A stretch of 13,195 nt of DNA from SG8-41 sp035574195 (GCA_035574195.1 DATLZE010000184.1:1-13195); one strand, 5' to 3'. Positions 5,743 to 13,195 are shown, numbered from the stretch's first letter. Notes: generated by a model from the letters alone, not told the origin. Program-made: numbers and translations.

Positions 5743-5938
5743 GGCCGATCGCCGATGAACGCCGAGGAACCGGGAAACGGACAGGGCTGACAAGATTCAC
5801 GGGATCGAACCGACGAAACAATAATCGCAACGCGTTTGATTGCTTGCATTCGGACCGCGTCGGTCCCGATCATCCGTTCTTGACGTTCTCCGCGTTTGCT
5901 TGCATTTATCTGCGGCCGCTTTCTGCCTCCGAGGTGCG
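5743..5938 (+). promoter_or_regulatory. Intergenic regulatory region before FAH hydrolase 2 (promoter, palindrome, direct repeat)
   Basis: This 196-bp gap is visibly richer in A/T than its surroundings and holds no credible gene. It contains TTGACG (5880-5885) followed at 17-18 bp by CATTTA/ATTTAT (5903-5909), a plausible sigma70 promoter giving a leader of about 25 nt. A perfect palindrome GGACCG-CGT-CGGTCC lies at 5852-5866. The direct repeat CGCGTTTG(ATTG)CTTGCATT occurs at 5831-5850 and, without the four extra bases, at 5891-5906, overlapping the promoter. The arrangement suggests an operator for a transcription factor encoded elsewhere. Confidence 0.45.
5831..5906. repeat. Direct repeat pair flanking a palindrome
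   Basis: CGCGTTTG and CTTGCATT occur together at 5831-5850 (separated by ATTG) and again, adjacent, at 5891-5906. The starts are 60 bp apart, and the palindrome at 5852-5866 lies between them. Confidence 0.55.
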
Positions 5939-6898
5939 ATGAAGCTGGTACGCTACGACCGGAACGGCGCCGTGCGCTTGGGCGCGCTCGACGGGGACTG
6001 TGTGGTGGACCTCTTGGACGCGTGCCCGAGCGGTGCGCCTGTCGCCGCCGTCGCGGCGCTCTCCGACATGACGCGGCTCATCGCCGCAGGCGAGGAGGGG
6101 CTCGCTGCAGCGCGCGCCGCGCTCGAGCGCTCGCGCGCGAGCGGCGCGGGGCGCGTGCCGCTCGCGCGGGCCCCGCTCAAGGCGCCGCTCGAGCCCGCGC
6201 TGATCCTGTGCAGTGGAGAGAACTATTGGGACCACCGCGACGAGAAGCCGGAGGTCGCGCGCCGCGAGCCCGAGTTCTTTCTCAAGACCGGGCTCGGCGT
6301 GATCGGGCCGGAGGAGGACATCGTGCTCGATTCGCGCGTGACGCGGAAGCTCGATTACGAGACCGAGCTGCTGATCGTCGTCGGCCAGCCGGGCCGGCAC
6401 ATTCCCCGCGCGCACGCCCTCGATCACGTGTTCGGTTACTCGATCCTGAACGATGTCACCGCGCGCGACCGGCAAGTGACGCTGCGCCCGGACGGCTCTT
6501 CGATCTACAACCTCGGCCCGGGCAAGAACTTCGACACCTGCGCGCCGCTCGGCCCCTGCATCGTGACACGCGACGAGGTCCCCGATCCCCAGGCGCTCGC
6601 GCTCAGGACGCTGGTGAACGGCGAGTTGCGGCAGAACAATTCCACCGCGAAGATGATCTGGGACTGCGCGCAGCTCGTCGAGTTCTTCTCCACCTTCCTC
6701 ACGCTGCGGCCCGGAGTGGTGATCTCGACCGGCACGCCGGGCGGCACCGCCTGGGGCGCCGACCCGGAGCTCGGCGGGAAGCGGCCGATGCGCCCGGACG
6801 TGGCCGCGCCCGCGGGCTATCTCCAGCCGGGCGACGAGGTGGTGTGCGAGATCGAGCGCATCGGGCGGCTGCGAAACCGCGTCGTCGCGGCTCGCTGA
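5939..6898 (+). CDS. FAH-family hydrolase 2
   Basis: The product has 319 residues starting at MKLVRYDRNGAVRLG. A longer frame upstream to 5840 lacks family character. GAGG at 5931-5934 precedes the ATG by 4 nt. The FAH fold shows LCSGENYWDH, E141-x-E143 in DYETELLIVVG, D172 in ILNDVTAR, K196 in GPGKNFDTCAPLGP, and an intact STGTPGGTAWG near the end. An insert follows GTPGG (PELGGKRPMRPDVAAPAGY) that hydrolase 1 lacks, so the two are distant paralogues rather than a recent duplication. The likely role is divalent-metal-dependent C-C bond cleavage of an oxo-acid in the cytoplasm; the specific substrate is unknown. It may be transcribed from its own promoter, and a receptor gene begins 66 bp downstream. 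Confidence 0.88.
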   Translation: MKLVRYDRNGAVRLGALDGDCVVDLLDACPSGAPVAAVAALSDMTRLIAAGEEGLAAARAALERSRASGAGRVPLARAPLKAPLEPALILCSGENYWDHRDEKPEVARREPEFFLKTGLGVIGPEEDIVLDSRVTRKLDYETELLIVVGQPGRHIPRAHALDHVFGYSILNDVTARDRQVTLRPDGSSIYNLGPGKNFDTCAPLGPCIVTRDEVPDPQALALRTLVNGELRQNNSTAKMIWDCAQLVEFFSTFLTLRPGVVISTGTPGGTAWGADPELGGKRPMRPDVAAPAGYLQPGDEVVCEIERIGRLRNRVVAAR

Positions 6899-6904
6899 GG
6901 GATC

Positions 6905-6934
6905 GTACACCGGGGATGCGTTCGCCTGTACAAT
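6905..6934 (+). promoter_or_regulatory. Possible promoter/operator before the tandem receptors
   Basis: TACAAT (6929-6934) is a 5/6 match to a -10 box, 30 bp before the receptor ATG. GTACA (6905-6909) and TGTAC (6927-6931) form an inverted repeat overlapping it. No good -35 box is visible. Confidence 0.3.
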
Positions 6935-6964
6935 CCATCTGAAGCGAGAAGGAGGGCTTCTCTC

Positions 6965-7939
6965 ATGAGACCGTATCGCCTGCCGTGGTTGCTGCTCGCC
7001 GCCCTCGTCGCGCCGGCCCTCTGGGCGCAGGACAAGTATCCCTCGCGCCCGGTCACGATCATCGTTCCATTCCCGCCCGGGGGCATCGCCGATCTCACCG
7101 CGCGCCCGTTCGCGCCGGCGCTCGAGCGAGTGCTCAAGCAGCCGGTGGTGGTGCAGAACCGACCGGGCGCGGCGGGCGCGACCGGCGCCCAGATCGTCGC
7201 CAATGCCGCGCCCGACGGCTATACGCTGCTCGTCGCCCTGGTCAGCATCTCGAGCGCCCCGGAGGTGGACAAGCTGTTCGGGCGCACGCCGATCTATACT
7301 CGCGACCAGTTCGTGGGCATCGCGCGGCTGAACGCCGACCCCCCGATCATGGTGGTGCACCCCTCGATTCCCGCCAGGAACCTGAAGGAGTTCGTCGCGC
7401 TCGCGAAAGCGCGCCCCAACGAGATGATCTTCTCCTCCTCCGGGCCCTACGGGGCCTCGCACGTGCCCTTCGAGATGTTCCTGCAGGCTGCGGGGCTCAA
7501 GATGCGGCACCTGCCCACCACCGGCGGCGCGCCGGCCATGACCGCGGTGCTCGGCGGCCACGCCGTGACCTGGGCGAGCCCGCCGGGAATTGCCTCGCCG
7601 CACCTCAAGGCGGGCAAGGTGAAGGGCTTCGCGACCTGGGGCGCGCAGCGCCTGAGCGAGTTCCCCGCGATCCCCACGCTCAAGGAATCCGGCTACGACA
7701 TCGAGTACTACCTGTGGACCGGGTTCTTCGCCCCGCGCGCGATTCCCGCCAGCGTGTTCGCGACCCTGCGCGAGGCGACGCGCCAGGCGGTGAAGGACCC
7801 CGATTTCGTGCGCGGCATGGAGAAGATCCAGACGCCGGTCGCCTACCAGGACGCCGACGAGTTCAAGGCGTGGTGGGACAAGGACGCCGAGAAGATCGCC
7901 GCGGCGATCCGGCGCATCGGCAAGGTCGCCGACAAGTAG
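6965..7939 (+). CDS. Bug/TctC-family periplasmic solute-binding receptor 2
   Basis: This 324-residue precursor has a signal peptide (cleavage likely after LWA or LWAQ, about residue 21). The mature protein begins QDKYPSRPVTIIVPFPPGG, with QNRPGAAGATGA, AAPDGYTLL and FSSSGPYGASHVPFEMFL following in the family order. AGGAGG at 6950-6955 is 9 nt before the ATG. It is clearly paralogous to the next gene, sharing the frame of QDK-PSRP, FPPGG-AD, RHLPTTGG and EYY-W-G-FAPR. It would bind a carboxylate ligand in the periplasm and deliver it to TctAB, encoded downstream in the same direction. Confidence 0.92.
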   Translation: MRPYRLPWLLLAALVAPALWAQDKYPSRPVTIIVPFPPGGIADLTARPFAPALERVLKQPVVVQNRPGAAGATGAQIVANAAPDGYTLLVALVSISSAPEVDKLFGRTPIYTRDQFVGIARLNADPPIMVVHPSIPARNLKEFVALAKARPNEMIFSSSGPYGASHVPFEMFLQAAGLKMRHLPTTGGAPAMTAVLGGHAVTWASPPGIASPHLKAGKVKGFATWGAQRLSEFPAIPTLKESGYDIEYYLWTGFFAPRAIPASVFATLREATRQAVKDPDFVRGMEKIQTPVAYQDADEFKAWWDKDAEKIAAAIRRIGKVADK

Positions 7940-7959
7940 ACCCGTTCGAGGAGGCCATG

Positions 7960-8937
7960 ATGAAGGCAACGACGCTCGTTCTCGCCCTGCTGCCGCTCGC
8001 TGCGGCGCCTGCGGCCGCGCAAGACAAGTTCCCGAGCCGCCCGATCACCATGATCGTCGCGTTCCCGCCGGGGGGTGTCGCCGACATCACCGGCCGGCCG
8101 ACCGCTGCGGCGATGGAGAAGATCCTCGGCCAGCCGGTCAACGTCACCAACCGCCCCGGCGCCGCCGGCGCCGTGGGCAACGCCGCGGTGGCGAACGCCA
8201 AGCCCGACGGCTACACCATCCTGATGGCGCTCTCCAGCATCTCGGTGATCCCGGCCGCCGACGAGCTGTTCAACCGCAAGCCCGCCTACTCGCTCGACCA
8301 GTTCGCGCCGATCGCGCTGATCTCCGCCGATCCCACGATCCTGGTGGTGCACCCGTCGCTGCCGGTCAAGAGCGTGAAGGAGCTCGTCGCGCTCGCCAGA
8401 TCGAAGCCGGGACAGCTCTCGTTCTCCTCCTCCGGAATCTACGGCGCGCTGCACATGCCGATGGAGATGTTCCTGCACGCGGCGAAGATCAAGATGCGGC
8501 ACCTGCCCACCACCGGCGGCGGGCCGGCGCTGACCGCGATCCTCGGCGGGCACGTCGAGGTCACCGCGGGGGGGCCCGCGGCGATCAGCGGGCACGTCAA
8601 GGCCGGTAAGCTGCGCCCGCTCGCGAGCTGGGGCGACAAGCGCCACGCCTCGTACCCCGACATCCCCACGTTCAAGGAGCTGGGCTACAAGGACGTCGAG
8701 TACTACATCTGGGCCGGAATGTTCGCGCCCAGGGGCACGCCCGAGGACGTCATGAAGGTGCTGCGCGAGGCGGCGCGGCGCGCGGTGGAGGATCCCGACT
8801 TCAAGAAGGCGATGGCCAAGGTGGACTCGCTGGTGCGCTACATGGACGCTCCCGAGTTCGAGAAGTACTGGCGCGCGGACGCCGCGCGGCTCGCCGCGCT
8901 GGTGAAGGTGGTCGGCCGGATCGAAGAAAAGAAATGA
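7960..8937 (+). CDS. Bug/TctC-family periplasmic solute-binding receptor 3
   Basis: This gene encodes 325 residues beginning MKATTLVLALLPLAAAPAAA, a signal peptide cleaved near AAAQ. The mature start is QDKFPSRPITMIVAFPPGG, then TNRPGAAGAVGNA, AKPDGYTIL and FSSSGIYGALHMPMEMFL. Two adjacent ATGs (7957 and 7960) are possible. AGGAGG at 7949-7954 is 5 nt before the second and only 2 nt before the first, so I chose 7960. The gene starts 20 bp after receptor 2, of which it is a tandem paralogue. Loop residues differ (IPAADELF versus APEVDKLF), so the two may recognise different ligands. The tctB gene follows after 38 bp. Confidence 0.92.
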   Translation: MKATTLVLALLPLAAAPAAAQDKFPSRPITMIVAFPPGGVADITGRPTAAAMEKILGQPVNVTNRPGAAGAVGNAAVANAKPDGYTILMALSSISVIPAADELFNRKPAYSLDQFAPIALISADPTILVVHPSLPVKSVKELVALARSKPGQLSFSSSGIYGALHMPMEMFLHAAKIKMRHLPTTGGGPALTAILGGHVEVTAGGPAAISGHVKAGKLRPLASWGDKRHASYPDIPTFKELGYKDVEYYIWAGMFAPRGTPEDVMKVLREAARRAVEDPDFKKAMAKVDSLVRYMDAPEFEKYWRADAARLAALVKVVGRIEEKK

Positions 8938-8975
8938 TCCGCAGGGCTGCGGCTCGCACGGTCTGGGAGCGCTGA

Positions 8976-9458
8976 ATGACGGAACCGAGTCAAAACCCGG
9001 AAGCGCAGTCGCGCGGCCTGCGCAACGACCAGCTCTCCGGCGCGGTCCTCGCCCTGCTCGCCCTGTTCGTCGCGTGGCAGAACCGGGCCTATCCCGTCGG
9101 CACGCTCGCCGAGCCCGGGCCGGGATTCCTGCCGCTCGCGCTCGCGGTATTCCTCGGCGCGGTCGGGCTGCTGATCGCGGTGCGCGGCGGCGATTCGGCC
9201 CGCTTGCGGTTTGCGGCCTGGCCCGAGCTCGGCCGCGCGTTCGTCATCCTCGCCGCGTGCGCGGTGGCGGCGGTGGCGCTCGAACGGCTGGGCTACCGCC
9301 TGACGGTGATCGCGCTGCTCGTCTTCTTTCTGGGCGTGGTCGAGCGCCGCCACTGGCTGGCGGCGCTCGCGGTCGCGGCGGGCTTCTCGAGCGTGTCCTA
9401 TCTCGTATTCGCGACTTGGCTGAAGGTGCCGCTGCCGCTCAGCCCCTGGGGCTTCTGA
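8976..9458 (+). CDS. tctB: TctB-family small membrane subunit of a tripartite tricarboxylate transporter
   Basis: The product has 160 residues with four predicted membrane helices (about residues 20-36, 47-65, 86-102 and 106-150 as paired hydrophobic blocks). The EPGPGFLPLALAVFLGAVGLL segment after helix 1 is the most recognisable TctB feature. Length is normal for the family. GGGAG at 8965-8969 sits 6 nt before the ATG. In TTT systems the small subunit pairs with TctA in the inner membrane to drive cation-coupled uptake of the acid delivered by the periplasmic receptor. The order receptor-tctB-tctA is common. An unusually long 209-bp gap separates it from tctA. Confidence 0.88.
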   Translation: MTEPSQNPEAQSRGLRNDQLSGAVLALLALFVAWQNRAYPVGTLAEPGPGFLPLALAVFLGAVGLLIAVRGGDSARLRFAAWPELGRAFVILAACAVAAVALERLGYRLTVIALLVFFLGVVERRHWLAALAVAAGFSSVSYLVFATWLKVPLPLSPWGF

Positions 9459-9667
9459 CGAGCGTCGTGAAAATGCCTGACGGCGCCCGACTCCCCGCCC
9501 CTTGCCCTTGTGCCGAGTGCCGAGGGCAAATGGTCAGTGGAAAATGGCTCGTCAGCCATTCGTCCGAGACTCGGCAGGCGTGAGAGCGGAGCGCGGGAGC
9601 ATGAGGGCGAGAGAGATGCGTATTTCCGTCCCCCGCGCGGCCGCCTTCCCGCCTGCCCCGATCCGGC
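9459..9667 (+). repeat. Non-coding gap between tctB and tctA with nested inverted repeats
   Basis: No credible gene is seen. Structures visible: TTGCCCT (9502-9508) with AGGGCAA (9523-9529); a tandem TGCCGAG TGCCGAG (9511-9524) whose complement CTCGGCA lies at 9570-9576; AATGGCT-CGTC-AGCCATT (9543-9560); and CCGAG-A-CTCGG (9564-9574). The centre (about 9525-9560) is A/T-richer than its surroundings. It could be an inserted dispersed element or an RNA structure that adjusts tctA expression. No T-run marks a terminator. Confidence 0.5.
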
Positions 9668-11206
9668 ATGGCTGAGACGCTCCAGAACCTGCTGCTCGGC
9701 TTCTCGGTGGCGCTCAGCCCGGGCGTGCTGGTGTACGCCTTCATCGGCTGCGTGATCGGCACGCTGGTGGGCATGCTGCCGGGAGTGGGGCCGCTCGCCG
9801 GCATCAGCCTGCTGCTGCCGGCGACCTTCGGGCTGAATCCCATCATCGCCGTCGTGCTGCTCGCCGGCGTCTATTACGGCGCGATGTACGGCGGCTCCAC
9901 CACCTCGATCCTGCTGCGGCTGCCGGGCGAGGCCGCCTCGGTCATGACCTGCATAGACGGCTACGCCATGACGCAGAACGGGCGCGCGGGCCCGGCGCTC
10001 GCGATCGCCGCGATCGGCTCCTTCGTCGCCGGCACGCTGGGCGTGATCGGGCTGATGCTGCTCGCGCCCACCCTCGCGGTATGGGCGCTGCGCTTCGGCC
10101 CGCCCGAGTACACCGCGCTGCTGCTGCTCGGCTTCTTCATCCTCGCCTACATGAGCAGCGGTTCGACGCTGAAGTCGCTGGCGATGGCGGGCCTCGGGCT
10201 GCTGCTCGGCATGATCGGCATCGACGTGATGAGCGGCTACACGCGCTTCAGCTTCGGGGTGGTGGAGCTCGGCGACGGCATCGGCATCGTGCCGGTGGCG
10301 GTGGGCCTGTTCGGCATTTCCGAGATTCTGCTCACCGCCGGGCAGCCCGCGGCCCAGAGGGTGTACCGGCCGAAGCTGCGCGAGCTGGTTCCCTCGGGCG
10401 AGGAGTTCCGCCTCTCGATCGGGCCGATCGCGCGCGGCAGCCTGCTCGGATTCCTGATCGGCATCATACCGGGCTCGGCGCACATCATCTCCTCCTTCGT
10501 GTCCTACGGGCTGGAGAAGCGCCTGGCGCGGCGGCCGGAGCGCTTCGGGCAGGGCGCGATCGAGGGGGTGGCCGGGCCGGAGTCGGCCAACAACGCCGCC
10601 GCGACCGGCGCCTTCGTGCCGATGATGGCGCTCGGCGTGCCGACCAGCCCGATCACCGCGGTGATGATCGCCGCGATCATGGTGCACGGCGTGCTGCCGG
10701 GCCCCACGCTCATCAACGAGCGGCCGGAGCTGTTCTGGGGCTTCGTCGCCAGCATGTACGTCGGCAACGTGGTGCTGCTGGTGCTCAACCTGCCCATGGT
10801 CGGGCTGTTCGTGAACCTGCTGCGCATCCCGTACTCGTACCTCTACCCGTGCATCCTCGCCTTCTCCATCCTCGGCTGCTATTCGGTCAACAACAGCGTG
10901 GTGGAGGTCTGGATCATGCTGGCGATGGGCGGGATCGGCTACGCGCTGCGCAAGTTCGGCTACGACCTCGCGCCGGTCGCCCTGGGTCTCGTGCTCGCGC
11001 CGATGCTGGAGCTCTCGCTGCGCCAGTCGCTCACGATGAGCGCGGGCGACTATACGATCTTCGTCACCCGTCCGATCGCCGCCGTGATGCTCGCGCTCGG
11101 CGCGGTGCTGTTTGCGATGAGCCTCAAGCCGCTGTTCGCGCGCGGCCGCGACTGGCGCGCGGCAGTGGGGCTCGAGGACCAGAGCGAGGAGGCGCCGAAG
11201 GCATGA
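9668..11206 (+). CDS. tctA: TctA-family large membrane subunit of a tripartite tricarboxylate transporter
   Basis: The 512-residue integral membrane protein has about 11-12 hydrophobic segments. It shows the TctA signatures GTLVGMLPGVGPLAGISLLL (about residues 33-53), YGGSTTSILLRLPGEAAS, and GPESANNAAATGAFVPMMALG. It forms the transport channel with TctB. The central motif, usually PGGGAT, reads IIPGSAHIISSF here, and the usual GIPGSP is GVPTSP, suggesting a divergent subfamily. An in-frame TGA at 9602 excludes a long N-terminal extension. The ATG at 9668 lacks a clear Shine-Dalgarno, so translation may be weak or structure-dependent. Its stop codon overlaps the next start as ATGA. Confidence 0.92.
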   Translation: MAETLQNLLLGFSVALSPGVLVYAFIGCVIGTLVGMLPGVGPLAGISLLLPATFGLNPIIAVVLLAGVYYGAMYGGSTTSILLRLPGEAASVMTCIDGYAMTQNGRAGPALAIAAIGSFVAGTLGVIGLMLLAPTLAVWALRFGPPEYTALLLLGFFILAYMSSGSTLKSLAMAGLGLLLGMIGIDVMSGYTRFSFGVVELGDGIGIVPVAVGLFGISEILLTAGQPAAQRVYRPKLRELVPSGEEFRLSIGPIARGSLLGFLIGIIPGSAHIISSFVSYGLEKRLARRPERFGQGAIEGVAGPESANNAAATGAFVPMMALGVPTSPITAVMIAAIMVHGVLPGPTLINERPELFWGFVASMYVGNVVLLVLNLPMVGLFVNLLRIPYSYLYPCILAFSILGCYSVNNSVVEVWIMLAMGGIGYALRKFGYDLAPVALGLVLAPMLELSLRQSLTMSAGDYTIFVTRPIAAVMLALGAVLFAMSLKPLFARGRDWRAAVGLEDQSEEAPKA

Positions 11207-12054
11207 TGGTTCTCGGCCGCGCGGCCCGCGCGCTCGCCGCCGCCGCGGCGCTCGCCGCCTCCGCCTGCCTTGCAGCCGAGGGCCAGACCGGCGGGCCATA
11301 CGTGCCCACCCCGCCCGCGGTGGTGGACGCGATGCTCGAGCTCGCGCGCGTCGGCCCGCGCGACTTCGTGATGGATCTCGGCTCCGGAGACGGGCGCATC
11401 GTGATCGCCGCGGCGCAGAAGTATCGCGCGCGCGGGCTCGGCGTGGACATCGACCCGGAGCTGGTGGAGCGCGCGAACGCCTCGGCCCGCAGCCTCGGGC
11501 TCGCCGACCGCGTGCAGTTCCGGCGCCAGGACGTGCTCGAGGCGGATTTGAGCCGCGCGACCGTGCTCACGCTCTACTTGCTGCCGGCAATGATGGAGAG
11601 CCTGCGCCCCAAGCTGCTCAAGGAGCTCAGGCCCGGCGCGCGCATCGTCTCGCACGACTTCAGCCTGGGCGAGTGGAAACCCGACCGCACCATCACGGTC
11701 GAGACGCCGGTCAAGTACGACCTCACCGGCAGTTACACCTCCGACGTGCACTTGTGGGTCGTGCCCGCCCGCTTCGCGGGCACCTGGCGCGGCACGCTGA
11801 CCGCGAGCGCGGGCGAGCCCGAGCCGATGCGTCTCGAGATCCGCCAGACCTACCAGTACTTCGAGGGGCGAATCGCGCGCGGGGGGCGCGAGGAGCGGAT
11901 CGCCGGAAGCCTGGAGGGCACGCGCCTGCGCTTCGCCGCCGCGGGTGGCAAGGAAATCTTCACCGGCCGCATCGAGGGCGGGCTCGCGAGCGGCGAGGTG
12001 CGCGGCAAGGACGGAACAGGGCGCGCCCGCTGGATCGCGAGCCGCGTCCCGTGA
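11203..12054 (+). CDS. SAM-dependent methyltransferase-like protein with N-terminal signal sequence
   Basis: The product has 283 residues. A class I methyltransferase fold occupies roughly residues 35-185: motif I VMDLGSGDGRIVIAAA (about 56-71), the acidic end of strand 2 in GVDIDPELVERA, the FRRQDVLEADL region, and LRPGARIVSHDFSLGEW. A beta-rich C-terminal part (about 190-283, WRGTLTASAGEPEPM onward) is of unknown function. The first 25 residues are a strong signal sequence; ASAC could be a weak lipobox, or signal peptidase I could cut near CLAA. An exported methyltransferase is odd because SAM is cytoplasmic. It overlaps tctA by 4 bp (ATGA), with AGGAGG at 11187-11192, 10 nt upstream; a second ATG follows at 11206. 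The substrate is unknown. Confidence 0.8.
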   Translation: MMVLGRAARALAAAAALAASACLAAEGQTGGPYVPTPPAVVDAMLELARVGPRDFVMDLGSGDGRIVIAAAQKYRARGLGVDIDPELVERANASARSLGLADRVQFRRQDVLEADLSRATVLTLYLLPAMMESLRPKLLKELRPGARIVSHDFSLGEWKPDRTITVETPVKYDLTGSYTSDVHLWVVPARFAGTWRGTLTASAGEPEPMRLEIRQTYQYFEGRIARGGREERIAGSLEGTRLRFAAAGGKEIFTGRIEGGLASGEVRGKDGTGRARWIASRVP

Positions 12055-13195
12055 GCGCGGGCCGCCCGCCTGCCTTTGCCTTCCTGGTCGGCGCGCTGCT
12101 CGCCAGCCAGACGCTCGGCACCATGGCCACCATGATGCTGCCGGCGGCCGCGCCCCGGGTGGCCGAGACCTACGGCGTGAGCCCGGTCCTGATCGGCTAC
12201 CAGGTGAGCGTGCTCGCCGCGGCGATGCTCGTCGCGCTCGCCTTCGGCTCGCATCTGAGCCTGCGCTGGGGCGCCTGCCGCGTCACCCAGATCGCGCTCG
12301 TTCTGCTCTCCAGCGGATGCCTCGCCGCGGTGCTGCCGCACGTCGCGTTCCTGTTCGTCGCAGCGCTCGCGCTGGGGCTCGGCTACGGGATGCTGGCGCC
12401 GCCCGCCTCGCATCTGCTCGCGCGCTTCACGCCGCCCGGCCGGCGCAACCTCGTATTCTCCTTCAAGCAGACCGGGGTTCCGCTGGGCGGGATCGGTGCC
12501 GCCGTGGTCACCCCGCCGGTGGCGCTGCTCTGGGGCTGGCAGTGGGCGCTCGCCGGGGTCGCCGCGCTCATGCTCGCGCTTGCTGGGGCGCTTGAGGCGG
12601 GTCGCGCGGCGTGGGACGGCGACCGCGATCCGCGAGCGCCGGTCGCGGCCAATCCCTTCGCCGGCATCGCCACCGTGTGGGCGAGCCCGCCGCTGCGGCT
12701 GCTCTCCCTCTCCGGCGGCTGCTTCGTGATGGTGCAGATCTGCCTCTCGACCTACACCGTGGCGCTGTTCGTGGAGGAGATGCGCTTCGGCCTCGTCGAG
12801 GCCGGCATCGTGCTCACCGCTTCCCAGGCGGGGGGCGTCGCCGGGCGCGTCGCCTGGGGCTGGCTCGCCGACCTCGCGCGCAATTGCTACACGGTGCTCG
12901 CGGCGCTCGCCGCGGTGATGGCCGCCGCGTGCCTGCTGGTGCCGGCGGTGACCCCCGCCTGGCCGCTCGCCGGCGCGTGCGCGCTGTTCCTGATGCTGGG
13001 CTCGACCGCGAGCGGCTGGAACGGGGCGTTCCTCGCCGAGGTCGCGCGGCTCGCCCCGCCCGAGCGGATCTCGGGCGCGACCGGCGGCTCGCTCGTGTTC
13101 GTCAATTTCGGCAAGATGGTGGGCCCGCTCGCCTTCGCCCAGGCGCTCGCCGTGGCGCAGAGCTACGCGGCCGCGTTCGCGCTGCTCGCGGCACC
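12051..13195 (+). CDS. MFS transporter, partial (cut by right edge)
   Basis: A continuous frame from GTG 12051 runs off the end after 381 visible codons. The GTG overlaps the preceding stop (GTGA), indicating translational coupling. The product begins MSAGRPPAFAFLVGALLASQ and shows about 11 hydrophobic segments in the 6+6 pattern of the major facilitator superfamily. A GWLADLARN loop after the seventh or eighth segment resembles motif A, and FSFKQTGVPLGG in the fifth-helix region is common in MFS organic-anion and cyanate-type permeases. It is an inner-membrane carrier, with substrate unassigned. Sharing an operon with the TctAB system suggests a second route for related organic acids. The true C-terminus lies outside the window. 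Confidence 0.85.
   Translation, partial: MSAGRPPAFAFLVGALLASQTLGTMATMMLPAAAPRVAETYGVSPVLIGYQVSVLAAAMLVALAFGSHLSLRWGACRVTQIALVLLSSGCLAAVLPHVAFLFVAALALGLGYGMLAPPASHLLARFTPPGRRNLVFSFKQTGVPLGGIGAAVVTPPVALLWGWQWALAGVAALMLALAGALEAGRAAWDGDRDPRAPVAANPFAGIATVWASPPLRLLSLSGGCFVMVQICLSTYTVALFVEEMRFGLVEAGIVLTASQAGGVAGRVAWGWLADLARNCYTVLAALAAVMAAACLLVPAVTPAWPLAGACALFLMLGSTASGWNGAFLAEVARLAPPERISGATGGSLVFVNFGKMVGPLAFAQALAVAQSYAAAFALLAA

Noticed and set aside
2452..5793. Single minus-strand ORF of about 1,100 codons
   Set aside because: Only 2452-3714 has transporter character. The rest is antisense to receptor 1 and FAH hydrolase 1 and has a low-complexity Arg/His/Asp-rich composition typical of GC-rich shadow frames.
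5840..5938. Extended N-terminus for FAH hydrolase 2 starting at 5840
   Set aside because: The extra 33 residues are not family-like and overlap promoter and repeat elements. MKLVRYDRNG at 5939 is the usual FAH start and has a nearby GAGG.
9398..11299. Long minus-strand ORF opposite tctA
   Set aside because: Composition is typical of an antisense shadow (repeated HR, EQ, DR runs), and tctA on the plus strand is certain.

Overview
The window is about 13.2 kb of very GC-rich, densely coding DNA. High G+C, the expansion of Bug/TctC-type periplasmic receptors, and paired FAH-family hydrolases point to a betaproteobacterium, most likely Burkholderiales-like. This is inference; there is no rRNA or marker gene. 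No tRNA, IS element, CRISPR array or phage gene was seen.

Left part (1-2401): an unrecognised lipoprotein-like gene runs leftward off the edge. It diverges from a rightward redox cassette and is separated from it by a perfect inverted repeat. The cassette is the most interesting part of the window. Its last gene (1883-2401) is a UGSC-family selenoprotein whose in-frame TGA at 2156-2158 should be read as selenocysteine. Conventional ORF calling would cut it at 91 residues, whereas the full product is 172. A hairpin whose apical part resembles the E. coli fdhF SECIS follows the TGA at the expected distance. Upstream, a CPTC thioredoxin-like ORF (410-745) ends at a TGA that is in the same frame as the next conserved ORF (to 1852). 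It is followed by the same GGCTC bases and by another SECIS-like hairpin. I infer a second selenocysteine there, giving one 480-residue protein (410-1852) and a two-selenoprotein operon. The host would then need SelA, SelB, SelC and SelD, none of which lie in this window.

Middle part (2452-6898): a leftward Npt/ADP-ATP-translocase-like membrane transporter converges on the selenoprotein operon. It diverges from a rightward unit made of a Bug receptor (3871-4845) and an FAH-family hydrolase (4858-5742). After a roughly 196-bp intergenic region with a promoter-like sequence, a palindrome and direct repeats comes a second FAH-family hydrolase (5939-6898).

Right part (6965-13195): two tandem paralogous Bug receptors are followed by TctB and TctA membrane subunits, a signal-peptide-bearing SAM methyltransferase-like protein, and an MFS transporter cut by the right edge. 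The last three genes are coupled by ATGA and GTGA overlaps. Receptor plus TctAB forms a tripartite tricarboxylate-type (TTT) uptake system for an organic acid. The FAH hydrolases could cleave C-C bonds in related oxo-acids, so 3871 to the right edge reads as an organic-acid uptake and breakdown region. The substrate cannot be named from sequence.
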